Positions 6,920-14,537 of a DNA stretch of 20,279 bases are shown here, one piece after another (position 1 is the first letter of the stretch; every line of letters starts with the position of its first letter). The notes under the pieces were generated by a model. The model ran no database searches. It was not told the DNA's origin and worked only from the letters and a program-made list of their open reading frames with translations. Source of the stretch: JANMDU01 sp031388245 (GTDB lineage: Bacteria; Pseudomonadota; Gammaproteobacteria; Burkholderiales; Burkholderiaceae_C); the NCBI GenBank assembly GCA_031388245.1, contig JANNED010000164.1, forward strand, positions 1 through 20,279, in the 5' to 3' direction. The position numbers and the translations under genes were made by a program.

Positions 6920-8230
6920 TCAGTTTATCGTGTCGAAAGCAATTTGCCCGTTCACCAGCGTCATCTTCACGCGCGCCGGCATCACACTGCCGCCCATGTC
7001 GTGCGCAAACGGGGTGTGCTTGCCTTGGCTGCGCAGCGTGTCATGCGACACGCTCCATTCGGCCTGCGGATCGAAGATGCACACATCCGCTGCACCGCCT
7101 ACATTCATACGGCCTACGCTGCTGGCTAAAGTGCCCAAGCTGCTTGCCAGCACTTGAGCAGGCTTGGATGTGATGCGAGAGAGCGTGTCGGATAAATTGA
7201 GCTTGTGCAGCTGCCCCCATTTGAGCGCAAGGCTGAGCAAAAGCTCTAGCCCCGTCGCGCCAGCTTCGGCTTCGCCAAAAGGCAAATTTTTCGCATCGGC
7301 CTCCACCGGGTTGTGATCACTCACGAGCGCGTCTAGCGTGCCGTCGAGCAAAGCCGCTTGCAGCGCATCGCGATCACGCTGCTGCCGAAGTACAGGCACC
7401 AGCCGTGCGCGGCTGTCGAAATAGCCGATGTCGTTGTCGGTCAAATGCAGCGAGTTGATGCTCACATCCGCTGTCACTGGCAAATCTTCCGCTTTTGCCG
7501 CACGGATCAATGCCACACCTGCTGCGCTGCTGATACGGCACACATGCACGCGCGCGCCCGTGCTGCGCATCATCTCAAAAATCGTATGCAGTGCAATCGT
7601 CTCGGCGGCGACGGGCACGCCCGATAAACCCAGCCGCGTCGCCAGTGCGCCGCTGGCCGCCACACCCTTGCCCAAATGCAGCTCCTGCGGGCGCAGCCAA
7701 GTGGTGTAGCCAAAGGTAGCCGCGTATTGCAAGGCGCGTTGCAAGACTTGCGTGTTCGCCAGCGGCACTTCGGCTTGACCGAAGCCTACGCAGCCGCTGC
7801 CAGCGAGCTCGGCCATCTCAGTGAGTGATTCGCCTTGCAATCCTTTGGTGAGCGCACCGATTGGAAAAACGCGCGATTGATGCAATTTTTCAGCGCGGTA
7901 TTTCAGCATCTCAACCAGGCCTGGCTCATCGAGCACAGGATCGGTATCGGGCGGGCAGACCAAAGATGTCACGCCGCCAGCCACAGCAGCGGCCAACTCC
8001 GATTCAAGCATGCCTTCGTGTTCATAGCCCGGCTCGCGCAGGCGGGCACACAAATCCACCAAGCCCGGCGCGACGATCATGCCTTTGGCATTCACCGTGC
8101 GCGCAGGTGAAAAATCTGCTGGCGCTTTGCCGATACCCACAATCCGCCCGGCTGCAATCGCCAGATCGCCCACGGCATCCATGCCAGATGCGGGATCCAC
8201 GATTCGCCCGTTTTGAATCAGTATTTTCAT
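6920..8230 (-). CDS. pyrC: Dihydroorotase-like protein, predicted non-catalytic (PyrC')
   Basis: 436 residues with the amidohydrolase fold (MKILIQNGRIVDPASG at the start, IVAPGLVDL at 52-60). The zinc-binding HxH that should follow PGLVD is replaced by Cys61-Ala62-Arg63 (DLCARLREPG). The carbamylated-lysine region is also altered (GFGQAEVPLAN), although LVSDHNP is kept. Pseudomonas and many betaproteobacteria carry such a 'pseudo-dihydroorotase', which is inactive but required to assemble the aspartate transcarbamoylase dodecamer. A real PyrC should be encoded elsewhere in the genome. The gene overlaps the end of pyrB by four bases (ATGA), consistent with translational coupling and an equimolar complex. 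Confidence 0.93.
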   Translation of the reverse strand: MKILIQNGRIVDPASGMDAVGDLAIAAGRIVGIGKAPADFSPARTVNAKGMIVAPGLVDLCARLREPGYEHEGMLESELAAAVAGGVTSLVCPPDTDPVLDEPGLVEMLKYRAEKLHQSRVFPIGALTKGLQGESLTEMAELAGSGCVGFGQAEVPLANTQVLQRALQYAATFGYTTWLRPQELHLGKGVAASGALATRLGLSGVPVAAETIALHTIFEMMRSTGARVHVCRISSAAGVALIRAAKAEDLPVTADVSINSLHLTDNDIGYFDSRARLVPVLRQQRDRDALQAALLDGTLDALVSDHNPVEADAKNLPFGEAEAGATGLELLLSLALKWGQLHKLNLSDTLSRITSKPAQVLASSLGTLASSVGRMNVGGAADVCIFDPQAEWSVSHDTLRSQGKHTPFAHDMGGSVMPARVKMTLVNGQIAFDTIN

Positions 8231-9189
8231 GCCTCATTCCCCGCCACAATGCTCATCACCGCCATGCGCACCGCGATGCCATACGTCACCTGCGGCAAGA
8301 TCACGCTTTGCTTGCCATCGACCACTTCCGAGGCGATCTCCACGCCCCGATTGATCGGCCCCGGATGCATCACGATGCAATCGGGCTTGGCCAGCAGCAA
8401 CCTCGAAGGCGTCAGCCCAAAGCTTTTGAAAAACTCTTGGGCAGATGGCAGCAGTGCCCCGCTCATGCGCTCGTTTTGCAAGCGCAGCATGATGATCACA
8501 TCTGCGCCCTTGACGCCTTCTTCAAGCGAGTGACACACGCGCACGCCCATCTCACGCAAATCGCTAGGAATCAAAGTACGCGGGCCCACGGCTCTGACCT
8601 CAGCGCAACCTAACGTTGTGAGCGCATGGATGTCAGAGCGAGCCACGCGCGAGTGAAGCACGTCGCCCACAATCGCCACCGTGAGATTGGAGAAATCGCC
8701 CTTGAAATGGCGAATCGTGTACATATCCAGCAATCCCTGCGTCGGATGCGCATGCCGACCATCTCCCGCGTTGATCACATGCACATGCGGTGCAACATGC
8801 TGGCTGATCAGATAGGGCGCGCCCGATTCGCTGTGGCGCACAACGAAGATGTCAGCCGCCATTGCAGAGAGATTCGCAATCGTATCGAGCAGAGATTCAC
8901 CTTTGCTGGCCGATGATTTGGCAATGTCCAGATTGATCACATCAGCGGAGAGCCGTGTCGCTGCAATTTCAAAGGTCGTGCGCGTGCGCGTGGAGTTTTC
9001 AAAGAAGAGGTTGAAGACGCTCTTGCCGCGAAGCAGGGGCACTTTTTTCACCTCGCGATCACTCACACTGACGAAATTGGCCGCTGTGTCCAATATTTGC
9101 GTGAGGATGGATTTGGGCAAGCCCTCGGTGGAGAGCAGATGCACAAGCTCGCCATTTTTATTGAGCTGGGGATTGCGTTTGTAGAGCAT
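8227..9189 (-). CDS. pyrB: Aspartate carbamoyltransferase catalytic subunit
   Basis: 320 residues. PyrB makes N-carbamoyl-aspartate from carbamoyl phosphate and aspartate, the second step of UMP synthesis. The carbamoyl-phosphate loop FFENSTRTRTTFE (62-74), the SSASKGES lysine loop (92-99), HPTQGLLD (148-155) and MHPGPINRG are all present. The N-terminal extension of about ten residues before the core is typical of class A enzymes that bind PyrC'. AAGGAG at 9204-9199 is a good ribosome binding site nine bases before ATG 9189. No regulatory pyrI is present, as expected for this class. Confidence 0.97.
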   Translation of the reverse strand: MLYKRNPQLNKNGELVHLLSTEGLPKSILTQILDTAANFVSVSDREVKKVPLLRGKSVFNLFFENSTRTRTTFEIAATRLSADVINLDIAKSSASKGESLLDTIANLSAMAADIFVVRHSESGAPYLISQHVAPHVHVINAGDGRHAHPTQGLLDMYTIRHFKGDFSNLTVAIVGDVLHSRVARSDIHALTTLGCAEVRAVGPRTLIPSDLREMGVRVCHSLEEGVKGADVIIMLRLQNERMSGALLPSAQEFFKSFGLTPSRLLLAKPDCIVMHPGPINRGVEIASEVVDGKQSVILPQVTYGIAVRMAVMSIVAGNEA

Positions 9190-9212
9190 TTATGCGAACT
9201 CCTTAGGCATCA

Positions 9213-9710
9213 TCAAGCCTCCTTGATCTCGAAACTGAATAGGCCATCTTCGCTGCGAGCGAGTGCCAAAGATTGTGTGAGCGGTAAATTCACTCGCGCT
9301 GCTGCAAAATCTGCGTGCACGGGCAGTTGCCGGCCTCCTCGATCAACGAGCACCGCCAAGCGCACGCGCGAAGGCCGCCCGTAGTCAAACAATTCATTGA
9401 GCACCGCGCGGATCGTGCGCCCGGTGTAGAGCACATCGTCAATCAGCACAATATCTTGACCATTCACGTCAAAGGGAAGCTGCGTTTGCACGCTGTGCGC
9501 CAAGCCGCGCTTGGAGAAATCATCGCGATGCATGGCAGATGAGATCACTCCAGCTTTGCCTTGAAGATTTAAATCGCTTTGCAACCGCTCAGCCAGCCAC
9601 ACGCCGCCTGATGCGATGCCGATCAGCTTCGTCTCGGGCTCTGTCAAATTTTTTACGCCTCTTAAGAGCTCTTGGTAGAGCGTGGGCGCATCCAAGGAAA
9701 AGGCACTCAT
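9213..9710 (-). CDS. pyrR: PyrR bifunctional regulator / uracil phosphoribosyltransferase
   Basis: 165 residues, the usual PyrR size. The type I phosphoribosyltransferase PRPP loop VLIDDVLYTGRTI is at about 88-100, and IGIASGGVWLAERL and SSAMHRDDFSKRG lie in the expected places. In Gram-positive bacteria PyrR binds pyr mRNA in response to UMP; in proteobacteria the RNA-binding role is less established. I see no obvious PyrR-binding attenuator here: the 23 bases to pyrB hold only a ribosome binding site. A uracil-salvage role is therefore equally likely. The gene overlaps ruvX by four bases. Confidence 0.95.
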   Translation of the reverse strand: MSAFSLDAPTLYQELLRGVKNLTEPETKLIGIASGGVWLAERLQSDLNLQGKAGVISSAMHRDDFSKRGLAHSVQTQLPFDVNGQDIVLIDDVLYTGRTIRAVLNELFDYGRPSRVRLAVLVDRGGRQLPVHADFAAARVNLPLTQSLALARSEDGLFSFEIKEA

Positions 9711-10135
9711 TCTTCGATCTCACTAAAAAATTGTTCCAAAATGATGACCGCAGCCTCAGCGTCTAAATCTTTTGCGCCACGCGAAGCCGCTTCAACACTG
9801 CTGTAGCGCTCATCGACTTCATGCACAGGCAGATTGAATCGGCCATGAAGTTGCCGCGCGAATTTCTGGCAACGCTCGGTCATCTCGTGCGCTGCGCCAT
9901 CAGGATGGGTTGGAATGCCCACCACGAGTGCATCGGGCCGCCATTCGCTGAGTATCTTTTTTATAGCATCAAAGCGAGCATCTGTGCCGGCAATATGCAG
10001 AGTTTGCAAACGGCTTGCGGTGGCTGTGAGCCGCGTACCGGATGCCACGCCGGTGCGCTTCAAACCGAAATCAAAAGCTATAAAGGATTGCTGCTGCTGG
10101 GGAATAGATCGTAGGAGCCGGCTAGCCACGATCAT
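9707..10135 (-). CDS. ruvX: Putative pre-16S rRNA nuclease / Holliday junction resolvase-like RuvX (YqgF)
   Basis: 142 residues. YqgF nucleases have an RNase H-like fold and trim the 16S rRNA 5' end. The first catalytic motif IAFDFGLKRTGVA (19-31) carries the key aspartate. VVGIPTHPDG is the middle strand, VDERYSS carries the second acidic residue, and DAEAAVIILEQFF the last. The N-terminus has about 15 extra residues (MIVASRLLRSIPQQQQ) before the core, so a shorter translation start is possible. The gene overlaps both neighbours by four bases. The yqgE-ruvX-pyrR-pyrB-pyrC order is widespread in gamma- and betaproteobacteria. Confidence 0.95.
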   Translation of the reverse strand: MIVASRLLRSIPQQQQSFIAFDFGLKRTGVASGTRLTATASRLQTLHIAGTDARFDAIKKILSEWRPDALVVGIPTHPDGAAHEMTERCQKFARQLHGRFNLPVHEVDERYSSVEAASRGAKDLDAEAAVIILEQFFSEIEE

Positions 10136-10878
10136 GCGCGCCCCACATCACGAGAAATCATCCATTCTTGCAGGCCAAGCAAGCTCAATGCTTTGCTATA
10201 ACGCTCTGCGACTGGCGTGTCAAAAATCACTTCTGAGCTGGCTTTCACATGCAGCCAAGTGTTCTCCGCCAATTCTGATTCAAGCTGGCCTTTGGCCCAG
10301 CCTGCATGCCCTAGAGAGATGAGCACTCTGCGCGGCCCGCCGCCACTGGAGAGCGCATCCAATACGTCCTTCGAAGTAGTGAGCTCTAGGCCATCAGAGA
10401 TCGTGAGTGAGGAGGCGTAAAACGTGCTCTCGGGAGCTTCTTCGCTCACTGCTTCATGCAAGGCTTCGAGCAATTGCTGTTCCAAACTCATTGCCGCTTT
10501 AACCTTAGCTTTGAGCGCAACCTCTTCTTCAGACTCAGGCACAGAAAGCGGCACATCTTTCATGTCTGCAAAAGTGACTGCCGTGGCCACTTGCTTTTCA
10601 TGCAACACAAAGCCGCGCTCAATGTGCAGCGGCCCGCCGCCAAACACTGGCGCGGCGTGCAAATCTTTGCGATCCAGCGGCAAATCGACTTTCGCAAACA
10701 ATTTTGGCATGGTCAGGTCGGTCGGCTTGTTGATCACGATGCCGAGAGCGCCGCGCTCGGTGTGTTCACACAAATACACCACCGATTTCGCAAACGTCTC
10801 ATCTTCCATGCCGGGCATGGCGATCAGAAAATGCGCCGTCAGATCAAAAACGGTTTGGTCTGGGGCGTGTGCTGACAT
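10132..10878 (-). CDS. YqgE/AlgH family protein with a charged insertion
   Basis: 248 residues, clearly longer than the 185-190 normal for UPF0301/AlgH. Conserved blocks are at the start (LTAHFLIAMPGMEDETFAKSV, GALGIVINKP, VFGGGP..RGFVLH) and again after residue 152 (YASSLTISDGLELTTSKDVL, GPRRVLISLGHAGWAKGQLE, WM at the end). Between them, about residues 100-152, lies an insertion rich in Glu, Ala and Lys (for example ESEEEVALKAKVKAAM and EALHEAVSEEAPE) that looks helical or coiled. AlgH's biochemical role is unsettled. The gene starts 9 bases after guaD stops and overlaps ruvX by four bases. Confidence 0.92.
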   Translation of the reverse strand: MSAHAPDQTVFDLTAHFLIAMPGMEDETFAKSVVYLCEHTERGALGIVINKPTDLTMPKLFAKVDLPLDRKDLHAAPVFGGGPLHIERGFVLHEKQVATAVTFADMKDVPLSVPESEEEVALKAKVKAAMSLEQQLLEALHEAVSEEAPESTFYASSLTISDGLELTTSKDVLDALSSGGGPRRVLISLGHAGWAKGQLESELAENTWLHVKASSEVIFDTPVAERYSKALSLLGLQEWMISRDVGRA

Positions 10879-10887
10879 GATGAGATT

Positions 10888-12204
10888 TTAACTGCTCGCC
10901 AGGTGTGTTTGTTCAATCACGCGGTCATCGCCCAGCACGATGAGGGCGAAGAGGAGCTCAGACAGCGAAGCGGCGCGGGCAGTGCGACGAGCAAGCAAGG
11001 GCGTGGCTTGCGGGTTCAAGACGACAAAATCTGCGTCGCAGCCTGATTGCAAATTGCCCACGATGCCTTGCAGCCCAAGCGCCTGCGCTGCACCTGCGGT
11101 GTGCAGCCACCAAAGATGCTCTGGCGAAAGCGTCACAGCCTGCTTAGCTACACCATTACTGCGCGAGCTGCTGCGGGCGACATAGTGCGCGGCGAGCATG
11201 GTTTTGAAGGGTGAGAGTGATGTACCGCCGCCCACATCGCTGGCCAGACCATGCGCCGTGCCTTGAGCCTGCGCCGCTGAAAAATCAAAATGACCGCTAC
11301 CAAGAAATAAATTGCTCGTGGGGCACACAGCAGCGGACGCAGATCGCGCTTTCATCAAAGCGCGATCTGCGTCGTCAAAATGGATGCAATGGGCATAAAC
11401 ACTTTTGTTGCGCACGAGGCCAAAGCTGTCATACACGGCAAGGTAGCTGGCGTGACGCGGATACAGCTCTTTCACCCAAGCGATTTCATCTTGGTTTTCA
11501 CTCACATGCGATTGAATCCACACCTCGGGATACTTGGCCGCCAACTCACCCATGCCGCGCATCTGAGCATCCGAGCAAGTGGGCGCGAAACGCGGCGTGA
11601 TGGCGTAGCCGAGTTGGCCGCGAGCGCCTTTGCCGTGCCAGCGCTGGATGAGCGATTCGGTGTCAATCAGCGATTGCTCCGTCTCATCGCGCACACCCTC
11701 CGGGCAGTTGCGATCTTGTAGGCATTTGCCGGTGATGATGCGCAAGCCAGCGGTGTTTGCTGCTTGCATCATTGCGTCGACCGAAGCCACATGCGAGGTG
11801 GCGAAAGTCAGCGCCGTTGTCACGCCATTGCGGAGTAACTCCGCTATAAAAAACGTAGCGCTTTGCGCAGCATATTCGCCGGCAATATACCGTTTTTCTT
11901 CTGGAAAGGTGTAATGCTCCAGCCAAGGCAGCAAGCCATCGGCGGGCGAGCCGATCACGTCGATCTGCGGGTAATGCACATGCATGTCCACAAAGCCCGG
12001 CGCGATGATGCGGCCGGGGAAATGCTGTGTGGGCAGGTGCGCAAACTGCTTTTTGAGCTGCGAATAATCTCCCGCTGCGGCTACTTTGCCCGTCGAATCC
12101 ATCACCAGCAAACCATCGGTATCGAACACAGCGTGGCCTGCGTCATCAAAACGCAGCAGGCTGGCGCGATAAGCTTTTAAAGGGAAAGCGGCGGCGATAT
12201 TCAC
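10888..12204 (-). CDS. guaD: Guanine deaminase
   Basis: About 438 residues. It converts guanine to xanthine and ammonia in purine salvage and catabolism. The amidohydrolase zinc site is seen in APGFVDMHVHYPQ, followed by the guanine-deaminase signature around IGSPADGLLPWLEHYTFPEE. Further metal ligands sit in QSHVSENQDE, YAHCIHF and LASDVGGGTSLSPF. I place the start at GTG 12204, four bases after the upstream stop. A TTG at 12228 would add eight residues and overlap the BMP gene by 20 bases, so the start is uncertain. It follows the BMP-family receptor gene directly, which suggests uptake and deamination of an imported purine. Confidence 0.95.
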   Translation of the reverse strand: MNIAAAFPLKAYRASLLRFDDAGHAVFDTDGLLVMDSTGKVAAAGDYSQLKKQFAHLPTQHFPGRIIAPGFVDMHVHYPQIDVIGSPADGLLPWLEHYTFPEEKRYIAGEYAAQSATFFIAELLRNGVTTALTFATSHVASVDAMMQAANTAGLRIITGKCLQDRNCPEGVRDETEQSLIDTESLIQRWHGKGARGQLGYAITPRFAPTCSDAQMRGMGELAAKYPEVWIQSHVSENQDEIAWVKELYPRHASYLAVYDSFGLVRNKSVYAHCIHFDDADRALMKARSASAAVCPTSNLFLGSGHFDFSAAQAQGTAHGLASDVGGGTSLSPFKTMLAAHYVARSSSRSNGVAKQAVTLSPEHLWWLHTAGAAQALGLQGIVGNLQSGCDADFVVLNPQATPLLARRTARAASLSELLFALIVLGDDRVIEQTHLASS

Positions 12205-12208
12205 CCCA

Positions 12209-13327
12209 CTATTTTGCAATCTTTCCAAGCACGCCTGATACGAGAGCGTTCATAGACAGTATTTGCCCATCCGTCAGAGCCGCACCGCGCGGGATCAGAA
12301 TGCCGCCTTCGTTGTCCAAGACATCTTGCGCAGCCGCAGCAAAAGGAATCAACCTGCCTTCGCCAATGGCTTTTTGCGCTGCGTTGATCTCATTGATCAC
12401 GGCTTGGGGAACATGCCTGCCAAAACTATCGACTCGAATCATCCCCTCGCGCACGCCGCCCCAAAAGCTGGCGCTTTTCCATGAGCCATCGAGCGCCGCT
12501 CTGACCTGCTTGGTGTAATAAGCGCCCCACTGGTGCGTCACCGCTGCAATCTGTGCATCAGGCGCGACCTTGCGCATATCCGAGTGATAAGCCACAGCCA
12601 TTTTCCCGCGCTCCTGCGCAGCAATCATCACAGCGTTGGAGCCGGTGTGAAACGCGAGCACATCCGCATCTTGGTTCATGAGCGTCATGGCCGCATCTCG
12701 TTCTTTCGGCGGGTCAAACCAAGCGTTGAGCCACAGCACTTTGACCTGCGCTTTTGGATTCACCGATCGCATGCCTAAAGCGAAAGCGTTGATGCCCTGC
12801 AACACCTCAGGGATCGGAAAGCCCGCCACATAGCCCGCCAGATTCGTCTTCGTCATGCGCCCGGCTGCGATGCCAGCGAGATAGCGGCCTTCGTAGTAGC
12901 GCGCATTCGCCGCTGCCACATTGGGCGCGGTTTTGTAGCCCGTGATCGATTCAAAGCGCACATCGGGAAAGTCGCGAGCCACGCGCAATGTGGGCTCCAT
13001 GTAGCCAAAGCTCGGCGTAAAAATAATTTTGTTGCCTTGCGCTGCCAAATCGCGAATCACTCGCTCCGCATCCGCGCCCTCGGGCACATTTTCAACATAA
13101 GTGGTTTTGACTTTGTCGCCAAGTGCAGCCTCAACAGCCTTGCGCCCCTCATCGTGCTGACGCACCCAGCCGGCATCGGTAAGCGGCGCAACATAAACCC
13201 AAGCTGCCTTGAGAGGCTCTTGGGCTTTGCTGGGCGATGAAGTGGTTTGCGCGAACGCAGAAGAAGCGAAAAAAGAAAAACTGATCGCCACAGAGCTCAC
13301 GCCGGCGGCAACGAGGTTTTTATACAT
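12209..13327 (-). CDS. BMP-family ABC transporter substrate-binding protein
   Basis: 372 residues with a signal peptide (MYKNLVAAG, hydrophobic core, cleavage near SAFA-QT, no lipobox cysteine). The mature protein begins LKAAWVYVAPLTDAGWVRQHDEGRKAVE, the PnrA/BMP nucleoside-receptor pattern. GYMEPTLRVARDFPDVRFE, YEGRYLAGIAAGRMT and AYHSDMRKVAPDA also belong to this fold. BMP proteins bind nucleosides or related purines in the periplasm. The neighbouring guanine deaminase makes a purine ligand likely. AGAGGAC upstream of ATG 13327 is a good ribosome binding site. Its permease and ATPase genes are not in the window: the DNA upstream is the inverted-repeat cassette. They may lie elsewhere or have been separated. 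Confidence 0.92.
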   Translation of the reverse strand: MYKNLVAAGVSSVAISFSFFASSAFAQTTSSPSKAQEPLKAAWVYVAPLTDAGWVRQHDEGRKAVEAALGDKVKTTYVENVPEGADAERVIRDLAAQGNKIIFTPSFGYMEPTLRVARDFPDVRFESITGYKTAPNVAAANARYYEGRYLAGIAAGRMTKTNLAGYVAGFPIPEVLQGINAFALGMRSVNPKAQVKVLWLNAWFDPPKERDAAMTLMNQDADVLAFHTGSNAVMIAAQERGKMAVAYHSDMRKVAPDAQIAAVTHQWGAYYTKQVRAALDGSWKSASFWGGVREGMIRVDSFGRHVPQAVINEINAAQKAIGEGRLIPFAAAAQDVLDNEGGILIPRGAALTDGQILSMNALVSGVLGKIAK

Positions 13328-13425
13328 GGTAGTCCTCTACATGGCTGCGGGGTTGAACAAATTTGACGTTGCGCAGCACAACAGTCTGTATTTTATCTCT
13401 ATTTTCAGAGTCTTTTTGGCATATG

Positions 13426-13520
13426 GCCGGCGTATTTGTTGCGTGGAGTGCTATTGAATTTATAGTAATTTCTTGCTTGCTGCTTCGCTCTGAGGCTTGT
13501 ACCTGCGGCCTACCTTTGGG
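13426..13520 (+). repeat. Inverted repeat, left copy (A)
   Basis: This is the left member of an inverted pair with 14403-14530. Bases 13426-13467 match the reverse complement of 14489-14530 at 37 of 42 positions (core GAGTGCTATTGAATT). Bases 13484-13520 match the reverse complement of 14403-14439 at 29 of 37, including ACCTGCGGCCTACC without mismatch. The core also recurs at 19647. It lies upstream of the BMP gene and partly downstream of, touching, the broken gene. Confidence 0.8.
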
Positions 13521-13523
13521 CAG

Positions 13524-14311
13524 TTAGCTTGTAAATCTTTTTGAAAATACAGGCGATGGAGGCATTGGCTTGCTGAAGGCTGCCACCGCGCGCCTTTCAA
13601 AAAATTTCCAATCCAACCACCCAAAGGTCTCCGCTGGAGAGATTGTTGGCTGTCCTTTTTCCAGTAAGCGCTGCGCCACAGTATTAAAGCTACCCTTGAG
13701 ATTGCCACGAGACAAATACGGCGATCTTGGGTTGGCGGCACAATGCAAGTGTTTGTAGTTTGCAAGTTCTGGAATGGCATTGATCCACAGAGCGTCAGAG
13801 CGCATCACGACAATTTCAGCTTTCCGCTCCATTGCTTTTCGAACCAGATTGAAACTGTAATTTTGGGAAGGTAGCAGAGAGCGAGATTTCTTAAATTTCG
13901 TCGAGTGGTAAGGCATGAACTGAACGCAAGCTAATTTACGAGCTACGGCATCAAACCCTACTTCTTCAACAAGCTCGCGCGTTCGCGTTTTCCACCACCG
14001 ACTACCTGACGTATCACCATTCGGTTGTAGATGTAAAAAGGGATAGGGAGCTAATCGATGCTCAAGACTCAGTCGTGCCAGTCTACAGAATTCTGGCTTA
14101 GCATGTGTTTCAGCATCCTCAGGGCTCAGGCTAGGATTCAAAGTTAGCACTAAGACCAACGCGGATAAAGAGCCAAAAAAGGTTCGGGCAATAGCGTGAC
14201 ATCGAATTTGTGATGGTCTTTAGATTCGAGATTGAATGCTTCAATCAGTACGACGTCAGAGCTCAGCGCGTAAGGAGGCTTATCTGGAAGAGCGACCCAA
14301 GGATTTTTCAT
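13524..14311 (-). pseudogene. Frameshifted hypothetical gene in the inverted-repeat segment
   Basis: The reading frame opens at ATG 14311 with MKNPWVALPDKPPYALSSD and runs through DVTLLPEPF, then ends at a stop at 14152-14150. Translation continues sensibly in the next frame (FFGSLSALVLVLTLNPSLSPED onward) to a stop at 13524. The switch falls at a run of six T on the coding strand (14180-14175); one extra T would join the two parts into about 262 codons. The joined protein has RWWKTRTRELVEEVGFDAVARK, FMPYHSTKF, LPSQNYSFNLVRKAMERKAEIVVMR and CAANPRSPYLSRGNL. I recall this layout from uncharacterised proteins scattered across unrelated bacteria; no function is known to me. The last 35 or so residues look unlike that family, so the 3' end may be eroded as well. 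G+C is about 43% in a 60-base sample. Confidence 0.65.
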
Positions 14312-14402
14312 GCTTGTGCAGTATTCATTTTGGGTTTTACGCGTGCAATTTAAAACATCATAGTTAAGTTGGAGGCAAAGCGTTTAGGCACACAAAAAAA
14401 GT
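14312..14402. other. Non-coding, low-GC leader of the broken gene
   Basis: Ninety AT-rich bases between the ATG of the frameshifted gene and the right repeat, with an A7 run at 14394-14400. I see no gene or confident promoter. Confidence 0.3.
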
Positions 14403-14530
14403 CCCAATGGTAGGCCGCAGGTGCAAAAGGTGGAGCGAAACGCACAGTGCGCCAGAACCCTTCGACAAGCTCAGGGTGAAAGGTACGGTACTACTAATTC
14501 AATAGCACTCCGTGCAATAAATACGCCGGC
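14403..14530 (-). repeat. Inverted repeat, right copy (B), split by a short REP-like element
   Basis: This is the reverse-complement partner of 13426-13520. Its two conserved blocks are at 14489-14530 and 14403-14439. They are 49 bases apart here and 16 apart in the left copy; the extra length holds a REP-like repeat. The element ends eight bases from the stop of the SPOR-protein gene. Confidence 0.8.
14457..14480. repeat. REP-like intergenic repeat (TTCGACAAGCTCAGGGTGAA type)
   Basis: CCCTTCGACAAGCTCAGGG with its ACCCT/AGGGT inverted ends matches a very common intergenic palindromic repeat of proteobacteria, usually seen as TTCGACAGGCTCAGG. It sits inside right repeat B and explains its extra length. 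Confidence 0.7.
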
Positions 14531-14537
14531 GAATTGC

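Noticed and set aside
7861..8613. 250-codon plus-strand open frame opposite pyrC'/pyrB
   Set aside because: Antisense shadow, His/Arg/Gln-rich, spanning the junction of two certain genes.
9190..9212. PyrR-type attenuator in front of pyrB
   Set aside because: Only 23 bases with a ribosome binding site; no anti-terminator or terminator structure.
13426..14530. CRISPR array, integron attC pair or complete insertion sequence
   Set aside because: No regular spacers, no integrase or transposase frame, and no R'/R'' core-site pair; only the two inverted repeats.
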